Program-made: the position numbers and the translations under genes
Part shown: positions 7,798-14,787 of the stretch, piece by piece
Numbering within the stretch: the stretch's first letter is position 1
How the letters are laid out: every line of letters starts with the position of its first letter
Source of the DNA: a virus
Virus record (IMG/VR): IMGVR_UViG_3300037468_000662
Location: 1-25,434 of that record
Reading direction: 5' to 3' (one strand)
Length of the DNA: 25,434 bases
The notes under the pieces: generated by a model
Databases searched by the model: none
What the model was told of the DNA's origin: nothing
Seen by the model: the letters and a program-made list of their open reading frames with translations, nothing else

Positions 7798-8913
7798 CTA
7801 TCCTATGTAAATCATAAGAGGAATATTCTTAATTGACTCATTTATCATTTGAGACATTTCTGCTTCTTTTGCTATAAGTTTATCATACGTTGTATCTTCA
7901 AGAAGATCTTTTAATTCCTGTCGAAGCATATCTTGCTCAGCTCTGGCATCTGAAATAAGTTCTGGACCATTAAGTGTAAGATCTCCATTTGGAATTGGAA
8001 TCGTTGTCATTTTACCTCTAATTTGACCAAGCGTTTCTTTTGCAAGCGCAAAAGAAAATTTCCTTATCCAATGTTTTGACAATGAATTAAGATTCGAATA
8101 CATTATGTTTCCAAATGGAATATTCGCAAGATTCGCAACACCATCCAATGAAGGATCATTCGTATCTGGATTAACTGGATCTTTACTTCTAGCATATGTA
8201 AAATGTAATGTCATATCTGATTGAGGAGTCGGATACAGCGTCAACTCATTATTATGAAGCGCATAACTATAATTTGATCTTCTTATCTTGTTAGACATCT
8301 TAAACTGCATACCTCTTAAAACATCTTCCCAAATCGGTAAAAGATAAAAGATAGTTTCTGGAGTAAAAGATTCAAATGAAAATTGATTATGCAGATAGTT
8401 CACTGCAGATGTTGTACCAAAAAATCTATAAGCAGACATTGGAGAAAAATGAAATATCTCTTTTATGAATGCTCTGCTTCCTGACAGCGAAGACGAAAGC
8501 GCAGAATTAAGATCATACTTTTGGACTCCACCTTTAAGCTCTATAGAAGCACTGAGAAGTGCGTGAGGCCCATTTAAACCTGCTTCCTCACCAAAAGGTT
8601 CTGCCATCTTCTTTTGGAACTCAAGTAATTTATTCGGATATTTTTGTTCAGAACCTGAAAGAGATGATACTGACGATCCGAGAAATGTTGTTAATACTGA
8701 TTTTGCTTGATACTGATTCACAATTGCAGAATACTCAAGACATGCTTCTTCAAAACTACGATAAATATGAGAAGAACTTAACTCTACATGCATAACAGGA
8801 TCGCCTAATTTACGACGAGTCCAATCAACTATTTTGTCTGCATCATTTTGAAAGTCTACATCATTATCAAAAATACCAAATGCTGTAGAACCTGACCCTG
8901 GAACAAAAGCCAT
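7798..8913 (-). CDS. 13: Neck protein (T4 gp13-like, 371 aa)
   Basis: T4 gp13 docks on the portal after packaging and, with gp14, closes the head. The diagnostic part is residues ~28-65: DWTRRKLGDPVMHVELSSSH, then IYRSFEEACLEYSAIVNQY, matching the 'RRLGAP.I.VEL....VYDCI.RAIELYGEYH' opening of T4 gp13. A central Ser/Gly-rich stretch (SSLSGS) is followed by a folded core (TLYPTPQSDMTLHFTYAR) and a C-terminal helix region (LGQIRGKMTTIPIPNGDLTL). It is longer than T4 gp13 (309). The AGGAG site 7 nt before the ATG fixes the start; TATAAAAA lies between the site and the ATG, so it is unlikely to be this gene's promoter. It follows the DUF5661-type gene by 12 nt. Confidence 0.75.
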   Translation of the reverse strand: MAFVPGSGSTAFGIFDNDVDFQNDADKIVDWTRRKLGDPVMHVELSSSHIYRSFEEACLEYSAIVNQYQAKSVLTTFLGSSVSSLSGSEQKYPNKLLEFQKKMAEPFGEEAGLNGPHALLSASIELKGGVQKYDLNSALSSSLSGSRAFIKEIFHFSPMSAYRFFGTTSAVNYLHNQFSFESFTPETIFYLLPIWEDVLRGMQFKMSNKIRRSNYSYALHNNELTLYPTPQSDMTLHFTYARSKDPVNPDTNDPSLDGVANLANIPFGNIMYSNLNSLSKHWIRKFSFALAKETLGQIRGKMTTIPIPNGDLTLNGPELISDARAEQDMLRQELKDLLEDTTYDKLIAKEAEMSQMINESIKNIPLMIYIG

Positions 8914-8925
8914 TTTTATAGTCTC

Positions 8926-9147
8926 CTAGTGTTTTTCTATTTTTTTAAGTTTCTTATAGTAATCTGGATCTTCTTTAAGGTGATCCATTGCAATCTCTTC
9001 CGCAACCTTGGCATCATCTGTATGTTCCATCTCTACTTTAATGCCGGCTGCAAGTTGAGTCTTATCAAAATCTAAAGGTTTATTTTTGTCAGCTAAACCA
9101 CCATGCATTTTATCACGAAATACTTCTTTTAAAGATGGTGTCTTCAT
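8926..9147 (-). CDS. Small DUF5661-type protein (73 aa)
   Basis: I place the start at the ATG at 9147 (MKTPSLKEVFRDKMHGGLAD), which has AGGAG 6 nt upstream; a longer frame to 9195 has no such site and would reach the terminator. The C-terminal half, with KVEMEHTDDAKVAEEIAMDH followed by LKEDPDYYKKL, matches a small family often found in phage and bacterial genomes that I know as DUF5661. The pattern 'E.EHT.D...A.EIA.DHL.E.PDYY.KL' is characteristic. Its biochemical role is not established. It is the first gene after the capsid terminator and so probably opens the neck transcription unit. No promoter is clear in the short gap upstream. Confidence 0.75.
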   Translation of the reverse strand: MKTPSLKEVFRDKMHGGLADKNKPLDFDKTQLAAGIKVEMEHTDDAKVAEEIAMDHLKEDPDYYKKLKKIEKH

Positions 9148-9202
9148 TTCAAGTCTCCTAAAATATGTAGGTTTGAAGATGCAGAAAGAACACAAATTAA
9201 GA

Positions 9203-9239
9203 AAAATGAAACGGACCCGTAAAGAGTCCGTTTCATTTT
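9203..9239 (-). terminator. Intrinsic terminator after the major capsid gene
   Basis: A perfect 14-bp stem (AAAATGAAACGGAC with GTCCGTTTCATTTT) and a 9-nt loop lie 28 nt after the capsid stop codon. On the minus strand the stem runs into TTTTTC, a short U tract. The stem is near symmetric, but all genes here read leftwards. It would end the head transcript, consistent with a strong, separate capsid message. Confidence 0.9.
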
Positions 9240-9266
9240 AAGCTATGTTAGCTTGTTAAGCTTGTG

Positions 9267-10937
9267 TTAGATTACGTTCATGTCCTGAACAATAACCGTT
9301 CCGTAGAAGTCGCTACGAACTAGCTTCTTCGCGTAACGAGTCATCACGCCCTTACGTGGCGTAAAGTCTTCAGGAGCATAAATGGTTGGAGTTACAATTA
9401 GTGGCACGTACGGTGCATAAACGTAACCTGTCTCAAGGAAGCTAGATCCCTTGTAACCAACAAGAATCTTATTACGAGGGAAGTACGGATCCTTGTAAAC
9501 CGTGAAACGATTATTGAGAGTACCAACTTTCTCTGTACCAACAGTAAACATGTTCTCCTTAGGATCCATGCTTAGAACTGGCTTGTAAAGAACTGATGCT
9601 TCAAAAATCGTCGAAACATCTGGAGAAGTAACAATAAAGTTTGCCGCTCCACGAAGCGTCTTACGATGAATGTTATTTGCAACATCGATGACCGTTTCAA
9701 TTAGAGTCTCATACCACTCTCTAACTGTACCAGTGAATGTTGCACCATCAACGGCAGTACCAGTCGTCTTGTCAACAAAATTGCCTGGCTTACGACTCCA
9801 ATAGAAGTTTGCACCAGTCGCGTTGAAGAGAAGATCTGCAAGAATTTCTCTGTCGATTTCAAGTGCAATGGCTTCAGAAAGAACTTGTGTAAGCTCAACT
9901 TCTGCATCAAGATTCTGATATGCAGCAAGGTCTTGCGCAAGCTCAGGAGTCCACTTGGCACGTAGCTTACGGGTTTCTGCTGTAACAGCAATCGACTGAA
10001 TTCTAAAATCGATTTCAGGAATAACTGGCATCGGAGCTGCGCCCATATCAGATTCCCAAGCAGTTGCAACACGAGAACCAGAAGTTCCACCAGTGAGAGT
10101 CGAACCAACGACATAAGAAATCTTAAGAGCACTGTACGACGTTGCAGTTCCAGTATAAATACAAACAAGATCATTACCAGACCTAACTGTATGACGTCTA
10201 TAGAATACAAGAGTTGTTGGACACTGAACTGGTGTACCATCAGTTGAGCTACTAGCAGAAGTAGAACCGTTAGCACAAGGAACCCACTGCTTAAGTGTAG
10301 CAGTATCACTAATCGCACCTGCATAGGCCGCAGTTGTCGAATAACCATTTACTAATGTCATCTTCTTAAGAGTGCCAGCGGCAACGGACGCAGAAAGATC
10401 TGGATCCCAACCAATGTCTGCAAGAGTTGCACTTGCAATCGATGCAGAGAAAGTTCCAGTAGAAACTTTCTCACGCTGCGAAAATGCTGTTCCCAGGTTA
10501 TAAAGACCACCTGTTGCAAGATTCTCAGTACCTGGACTTGTTTGATTACCGAAAAGTGATCCACCAACTGCGAAATCATCAGCCTTGTTACCAGCCTTAA
10601 GGCTATCCCATCTATAATCTAGATAGAAAAGAAGTCCCGATGGAAGACTCATCGGTTGAACGCTAACTAGTTCGTTAGCAATGAGACCACCGAAAACTCT
10701 ACGAACAATCGGAAACGCAACATTCTGAAAACCGATAATGTCAGAAGTATTTGACGACTCTGTTAGAAGTTGCGCAGCCTGATTTTCAAGAAGACGCGCC
10801 ATTGTCGAACGATCACGCTCCTTGAGACCTTCAAGAAGGCCCGTTCTATCCCACTTCTTAATTAACTTCTGAGATTCAGCAAGACGATCTGGTCTTGAGA
10901 TACCTTCAGAAAGTTCCCTCATATCAAAATTAGACAT
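9267..10937 (-). CDS. 23: Major capsid protein (T4 gp23-like, 556 aa)
   Basis: This HK97-fold protein forms the hexamers of the head shell. The N terminus (MSNFDMRELSEGISRPDRL) to residue ~60 looks like the removable propeptide: QLLTE at 56-60 followed by SS fits the gp21 cleavage rule (I/L)xE|(A/G/S). VAFPIVRRVFGGLIANELVS and VQPMSLPSGLLFYLDYRW match the highly conserved gp23 opening of the mature protein. A Gly/Ser/Thr-rich region at about 130-290 corresponds to the insertion domain. NIHRKTLRGAANFIVTSPDV and the end, MTRYAKKLVRSDFYGTVIVQ, are further family hallmarks. AAGGAG precedes the ATG by 7 nt. It lies 37 nt after gp22 and is followed by a strong terminator. No separate vertex protein gene (gp24) is in the window. 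Confidence 0.95.
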   Translation of the reverse strand: MSNFDMRELSEGISRPDRLAESQKLIKKWDRTGLLEGLKERDRSTMARLLENQAAQLLTESSNTSDIIGFQNVAFPIVRRVFGGLIANELVSVQPMSLPSGLLFYLDYRWDSLKAGNKADDFAVGGSLFGNQTSPGTENLATGGLYNLGTAFSQREKVSTGTFSASIASATLADIGWDPDLSASVAAGTLKKMTLVNGYSTTAAYAGAISDTATLKQWVPCANGSTSASSSTDGTPVQCPTTLVFYRRHTVRSGNDLVCIYTGTATSYSALKISYVVGSTLTGGTSGSRVATAWESDMGAAPMPVIPEIDFRIQSIAVTAETRKLRAKWTPELAQDLAAYQNLDAEVELTQVLSEAIALEIDREILADLLFNATGANFYWSRKPGNFVDKTTGTAVDGATFTGTVREWYETLIETVIDVANNIHRKTLRGAANFIVTSPDVSTIFEASVLYKPVLSMDPKENMFTVGTEKVGTLNNRFTVYKDPYFPRNKILVGYKGSSFLETGYVYAPYVPLIVTPTIYAPEDFTPRKGVMTRYAKKLVRSDFYGTVIVQDMNVI

Positions 10938-10974
10938 ACATATTCTCCTTAATCCTTAGTTGTTTGCAGTCTGC

Positions 10975-12087
10975 TTACTTGAGAAGCCCCGCCAGTTTCC
11001 GCATACGCGCATACTTGTCGTCCTTCCCATTGTCCACAGACTCACTGAGGACTTTCTGATTGGGTGCACCGCTGGTGCGCGCTCTTTGGGCATTTACAGA
11101 AGGTCTACGAATCTTCGATTCGGACATAAGATTCGAAGCCTTAAACGACTTAACAATTGCTTCATACACCATCTTAACTTGATCAATCGTCTTAGCCTTG
11201 TCAATCGACTCGAGAACAACTGTCTTTTGCTCTGTAGTAAGACGACCATTGCTGTTAAGAATTCTATTAACGTGAAGAACCTTAGCATTAAAAAGATTAA
11301 CTTCATGAAGCTTACCACCAAGATACTTCACAATCTTTGTGAGTTTAACGTTATTCGCACGAAGACGCTTATTCTCATGAAGACCGCGTTGAATCATTTC
11401 CTTGACAGTCCAATCCTGCTTAGCTGGAGGCTCTTCCTTCTCCCAAGGATGCTCTCCCTTCTTAAACTCAGCAATTCCAGCAGTAGGATCAACTTCATCT
11501 AGCTCACCAGACTTAGTTGGCTCACTAAATGCTTTCTTAACCTGTACTTCGGTTTGAAGAGCCGATTCGTAAACCTTACGAAGTTCAGCTTCAGAAATTT
11601 CAACTTCTTCTTCCATATCAGACATACCTTCTACTTCAGATGTTTCTTCGTCGTCTAAATTTGGAATATCACCTTCAAACTGAAAGCTTTCTTCTTCTAC
11701 TTCTTTTGCTTTGCACGGTACTTCTTCACCTTCAGCATCTTCAGTATCTTCTGCTTCGGATAGTTGTGGAAAGAAACTCGTAAGAGATTCATCAAAATTC
11801 TGCTCGTCCATCATATTTTCTCCTTGTGTACTATTTTCTTGAAATTTTCTTGCAGCAGGAGACATGTAATCTCCTCTCTGCGATTGACTAAATTCTTTAT
11901 CACCATCTCCTGGTCTGAGACCTCTTTTTTCGTTTAACATTCCTTTGATGCTGCTTTCTAAAAGAGTTCTAATTTTTGGTGCCATCGCATCAATTAATTC
12001 ATTTTTTGCCGCCTCGATGGCGACCTCTTTAAGAGACTTAGCATCATTCACTGCTTCTTTAATAAGTTCTCTTCCTTCTTTTGCCAT
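10975..12087 (-). CDS. 22: Prohead core scaffold (T4 gp22-like, 370 aa)
   Basis: It forms the internal core on which gp23 assembles and is then degraded by gp21. Evidence is position directly before gp23, strong charge and helix content, and an acidic middle (DAEGEEVPCKAKEVEEES...DLDDEETSEVEGMSDMEEEVE). The C-terminal ~150 residues are helical and basic (ENKRLRANNVKLTKIVKYLG) and end in YARMRKLAGLLK, a tail typical of gp22 relatives. Possible gp21 sites occur: LLE|SS near 43, LSE|AE, ISE|AE. At 370 residues it is longer than T4 gp22 (269). AAGGA lies ~8 nt before the ATG. A TATAAAAA motif lies just upstream of the gene, so gp22 and gp23 may share a late transcript. Confidence 0.8.
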   Translation of the reverse strand: MAKEGRELIKEAVNDAKSLKEVAIEAAKNELIDAMAPKIRTLLESSIKGMLNEKRGLRPGDGDKEFSQSQRGDYMSPAARKFQENSTQGENMMDEQNFDESLTSFFPQLSEAEDTEDAEGEEVPCKAKEVEEESFQFEGDIPNLDDEETSEVEGMSDMEEEVEISEAELRKVYESALQTEVQVKKAFSEPTKSGELDEVDPTAGIAEFKKGEHPWEKEEPPAKQDWTVKEMIQRGLHENKRLRANNVKLTKIVKYLGGKLHEVNLFNAKVLHVNRILNSNGRLTTEQKTVVLESIDKAKTIDQVKMVYEAIVKSFKASNLMSESKIRRPSVNAQRARTSGAPNQKVLSESVDNGKDDKYARMRKLAGLLK

Positions 12088-12142
12088 CTTTTTTTTCCTT
12101 AATGAAAAATAAACTTCTACATCTAAATAAAGTAGAAAAAAT

Positions 12143-12150
12143 TTTTTATA
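12143..12150 (-). promoter_or_regulatory. Candidate late promoter before gp22-gp23 (TATAAAAA)
   Basis: Immediately after the TAG stop of the bS21 gene the minus strand reads TATAAAAAATTTTTTC, about 56 nt upstream of the gp22 ATG. It is one base from the T4 late core TATAAATA and repeats the motif found before the sheath gene. A start here would give an mRNA carrying scaffold and major capsid, the two most abundant head proteins. Motif and position only. Confidence 0.4.
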
Positions 12151-12408
12151 CTATTTTTTGTGTTTTCTCGTCACATTTATTTGTTCTGTTCTACGAAAAC
12201 GTGATCTTACAAGCTTTCTGCGTCTTTTTTCTGATGGTTTTTCATAACCTTTACGAAGATACACCTCTTGAAGAATTCCATCATTTCTAACTTTCTTCGT
12301 AAATCTCTTAACAAAACGCTCTGGAGACTCATCTTTTCTAGGTGTAACTTCTAAATATTTCGAAATAATAGGATCACGACTATCTTTTTGTTCTTCGTAT
12401 CTACTCAC
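12151..12408 (-). CDS. rpsU: Ribosomal protein bS21 homologue encoded by the phage (85 aa)
   Basis: bS21 binds the 30S platform near the anti-Shine-Dalgarno end of 16S rRNA and aids initiation. Residues 29-73 match bacterial bS21 along its length: PERFVKRFTKKVRNDGILQE aligns with [21 protein letters not shown] of E. coli, and YEKPSEKRRRK aligns with YEKPTTERKRA. A ~28-residue N-terminal extension (SRYEEQKDSRDPIISKYLE) and a basic tail (RKHKK) are extra. The start is GTG, overlapping the previous stop (GTGA), with AGGAG 7 nt upstream inside the preceding gene, so translation is coupled. Phage-borne bS21 is known from marine phages. Lying among head genes, it would be made late. Modulating host ribosomes toward phage mRNA is the favoured but unproven role. 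Confidence 0.88.
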   Translation of the reverse strand: MSRYEEQKDSRDPIISKYLEVTPRKDESPERFVKRFTKKVRNDGILQEVYLRKGYEKPSEKRRRKLVRSRFRRTEQINVTRKHKK

Positions 12409-12887
12409 TTTTTGCTCCTAATAAATGAAGGTTTCTTTGAATTCTTTATTTTCTTTTTCTTAGTTTTTCTTTTCTCATCAAGAAGATGAGTATCTACTCC
12501 ATACCAATGAGCTGCAGCTTCCCACATACCATTGAAAGGTGAAACATCAAATGACTCATTCACAAAATTATCAATATCGTTCACACCAATCGATTCGCTA
12601 ATAATATTCCTAAGATAAAGACGAAGCACATGTTCTTCAGTAACTGACTTTTTTGATCCAACTCTGTCATCGACTTTCGATCCTTGACCAGTCATTGGTC
12701 CCCAATTTACTGCTCCTTGACTTTTGTACAAATTGTATGCGCCAAGAGGTGCAGAAAAATCAAGTTTAGGATCAATAACATAAGAAAGACACGACTCTTC
12801 ATCCATCTTTTCTTTCTTTTTCTTCTTCTTTACCTCGTTAATAACTTCGGCTACTATCACCTTAAGCTCTTCTAATGTTATTCTCAT
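12405..12887 (-). CDS. Unknown head-cluster protein with basic ends (160 aa)
   Basis: Not recognised. It opens with a helix, MRITLEELKVIVAEVINEVK, followed by a run of lysines (KKKKKKEK) and ends in a very basic tail (KRKTKKKKIKNSKKPSFIRS). The middle contains IISES at about 98, which fits the prohead-protease rule (I/L)xE|S, and GMWEAAAHWYGVDTHLLDE. N-terminal helices of the 'MKIT...L..II.E.I' type are common on phage head proteins and may act as capsid-targeting signals. It sits between two head genes and its stop overlaps the bS21 start. A basic, possibly processed internal head or core protein that contacts DNA is a reasonable inference. GGAG lies 8 nt before the ATG. Confidence 0.65.
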   Translation of the reverse strand: MRITLEELKVIVAEVINEVKKKKKKEKMDEESCLSYVIDPKLDFSAPLGAYNLYKSQGAVNWGPMTGQGSKVDDRVGSKKSVTEEHVLRLYLRNIISESIGVNDIDNFVNESFDVSPFNGMWEAAAHWYGVDTHLLDEKRKTKKKKIKNSKKPSFIRSKK

Positions 12888-12930
12888 TTTATTTCTCCAA
12901 ACTTAAATAGACAATTATTATCTTTTTTGA

Positions 12931-13662
12931 TTAAAGATCTAATTTCGCCAGTTCTTCCCAAACGTTTTCATCTGGAAGTATTTCAAGATTCTCTTTCCAA
13001 CCTATTCCGTAAAGATCTCTTGAATTTTTTGTTGCATTTCCTAAACCTGTTGAAAATCCAGAACCACCAACCACAAGAATCGCTGATGGAAACTTCATAA
13101 ATTCACCACCATGCTTGTCTTTAGGATCTGAAACCTCTGGAGTACCAGAGTTGACTCTGTCAATCCATGTTTCTAAACTTTCATCAGTTTCATCATGATA
13201 ATATGGAGATTCTGAATTATCAACGTGCTCAGGATCAAAAGGAGGAGGCATTATGGCTTCAATCTCGACCTTGTTATCTTCATCATCCCATGGTTTAATT
13301 GGATCTTTTCCCCACCCCTTAGACATTCCAGGAATTGATGAACCCAAATAAGATCCACCTTTACCAGAAATTGTAAAATTCATAGGAGTTCCCATTGCTT
13401 CTGAAACTTCATCCCAAATTGTGTTATTTGTATCTTTAGGTGTCAGTGTCATTGCATGAGAAGCGCCAGCACCTCCAGACCCTCTATCATATGGTTTAGG
13501 TTGACCGTACATATCTTCATCATCTTTATCTGTTGAAACAACCATCATTGGACGAGATAGACCCATTCTATTACCAGAACTATCGGGACGAATTCCTACC
13601 GTAGCGGAAAAACATCCATCTTCTATTAAGAATTTTAAAATATTCCAAGAACTGTTTTTCAC
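12931..13662 (-). CDS. Unknown head-cluster protein (243 aa)
   Basis: Not recognised. The start is GTG, overlapping the previous stop (GTGA), with AGAGGA upstream. The protein is acidic, low in hydrophobic residues and rich in Gly/Pro/Asp: DRGSGGAGASHAMTLTPKD, GKGGSYLGSSIPGMSKGWGK and IMPPPFDPEHVDNSESPYYH. A more ordered end carries SAILVVGGSGFSTGLGNATK and ENVWEELAKLDL. There is no signal peptide, membrane segment or metal motif. Such composition suggests an extended, partly disordered structural protein. It lies between the gp21 protease and gp22, where T4 has nothing, so it may be a lineage-specific core or decoration component. Function unassigned. Confidence 0.65.
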   Translation of the reverse strand: MKNSSWNILKFLIEDGCFSATVGIRPDSSGNRMGLSRPMMVVSTDKDDEDMYGQPKPYDRGSGGAGASHAMTLTPKDTNNTIWDEVSEAMGTPMNFTISGKGGSYLGSSIPGMSKGWGKDPIKPWDDEDNKVEIEAIMPPPFDPEHVDNSESPYYHDETDESLETWIDRVNSGTPEVSDPKDKHGGEFMKFPSAILVVGGSGFSTGLGNATKNSRDLYGIGWKENLEILPDENVWEELAKLDL

Positions 13663-14186
13663 ATTCTATTCCTCTTTAAAAATTCTTCCACTGGTATTTC
13701 TAATCTTTTTCGTTGTTCTTCTATTTCACGAAGTTTGTCATGAGTTGAATTTTGCTGAGGCTTATTCGAAGAAGCAATACCAGCAATCTTTTTCACATTA
13801 TCCATTTTAAACGTATCGAGAGGAACTCCTTCATCTCCAAAACGAGAATCTACTGGCATATTTGATATAGGTCCTTGTGGTACAATATCTACACCTTCAT
13901 ACAAAAAAGATAATGGATTACCTTTTAAAAACTTATCTTTTGTAGAAGATTCATTGTAAATACCTTTATGCTCGCTCTTCTGAATTTCTGGTATTGCTTC
14001 TTTAAATTCTTCTTCTTCATCTTCACTTTCACGAAGAATTGACGAAAAATTATGACTCATTTGTTCTAAAATAATTTTTTTAATAAAAATTTCAGAAATT
14101 ACTTTTTGTGCTATACTAGGAAGTTGTTTTTTAACTTCGTTAGCAACAATTTGACTTATTAAGTTTTTAAGTTCTCCTGCTCGCAT
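13659..14186 (-). CDS. Unknown head-cluster protein, possible prohead core component (175 aa)
   Basis: Not recognised. The N-terminal ~45 residues form a long amphipathic helix (MRAGELKNLISQIVANEVKK, then QLPSIAQKVISEIFIKKIIL), of the kind that begins many phage internal head proteins. SILRE at about 49-53 followed by S fits the gp21 cleavage rule. An acidic run (EDEEEEFKE) follows. The central part is extended (IVPQGPISNMPVDSRFGD, then VPLDTFKMDNVKKIAGI) and the end is a charged helix (KLREIEEQRKRLEIPVEEFL). The gene starts 7 nt after the protease gene with GAGGA before the ATG and overlaps the next gene. A processed core protein is inferred from context. Confidence 0.65.
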   Translation of the reverse strand: MRAGELKNLISQIVANEVKKQLPSIAQKVISEIFIKKIILEQMSHNFSSILRESEDEEEEFKEAIPEIQKSEHKGIYNESSTKDKFLKGNPLSFLYEGVDIVPQGPISNMPVDSRFGDEGVPLDTFKMDNVKKIAGIASSNKPQQNSTHDKLREIEEQRKRLEIPVEEFLKRNRM

Positions 14187-14193
14187 TTTTTCC

Positions 14194-14787
14194 TCACTTT
14201 ATTACAATACTATTTAATGCTCTAAAAATTCTATCTGCTTTACAAAAAGTAGTACGAAAATTACGTTCATTTGCTTCTCTAAAAAGATATGCTCCAGGAG
14301 TAGAAGGTTCAGATACTATATCAAAACAAATGATTTGATAATCAGGTTGAACAACATCATAACCAAAATTATCTAATTCTGTACTCCCTACACCGCGACT
14401 AGAAATTCCAACCTGTACACCGCTTTCTAATAATGTCTCAAGTGTCTTTCCTTTAGGTGTAGGAAGCACCTCGAGACGTCCATGCACCTCATCTCCAATC
14501 CACCATATTTCCCTAAATATATGAGATACTCTATCAAGAGAAATGGTCGAAGAATCAGGATGATCAAGTTCACCAACTGCGCGATTTTCTCTAACTGCCT
14601 TAAGATAATTATCTATTTCTCTACGTAAAATAGGTGTAGGATATTTTCTTTTATTCTGATTTCCTTCATTTCCATGTTGAATCTTACCAGAAAGTATAAG
14701 CTTTCCTTCATTCTTGTCACGAGATTCCTTTATAAGAGATGCGTTAAGGTTGAGAGGAATCCATTCTACAAGAAGCTTCATAGACAT
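14194..14787 (-). CDS. 21: Prohead core protease (T4 gp21-like, 197 aa)
   Basis: It is the maturation protease that cuts scaffold and capsid propeptides, normally after (I/L)xE. The catalytic His is in AVGELDHPDSS (His76) and the Ser in QVGISSRGVGS (residues 127-132), both diagnostic of the T4 gp21 family, which has the herpesvirus-protease fold. FDIVSEPSTPGAYL at about 155-168 is the conserved third segment. NEGNQNKRKYPTPILRREID near 40-59 is also typical. Length 197 is close to T4 gp21 (212). Its ATG overlaps the preceding stop (TAATG), with AGGAG 9 nt upstream. Likely targets in this window are gp22, gp23 and several unknown head-cluster proteins. Confidence 0.93.
   Translation of the reverse strand: MSMKLLVEWIPLNLNASLIKESRDKNEGKLILSGKIQHGNEGNQNKRKYPTPILRREIDNYLKAVRENRAVGELDHPDSSTISLDRVSHIFREIWWIGDEVHGRLEVLPTPKGKTLETLLESGVQVGISSRGVGSTELDNFGYDVVQPDYQIICFDIVSEPSTPGAYLFREANERNFRTTFCKADRIFRALNSIVIK

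Noticed and set aside
9148-9195. Upstream extension of the DUF5661-type gene (MCSFCIFKPTYFRRLE...)
   Set aside because: The longer start has no ribosome binding site and reaches the terminator region, whereas AGGAG sits 6 nt before the ATG at 9147.
10960-11502. Plus-strand open frame of 180 residues opposite gp22
   Set aside because: It is fully antisense to the scaffold gene, has no recognisable motif and no supporting ribosome binding site.
12115-12137. Hairpin TTCTAC...GTAGAA between the bS21 and gp22 genes as a terminator
   Set aside because: The stem is six AT-rich base pairs with an 11-nt loop and no proper U tract; too weak to call.
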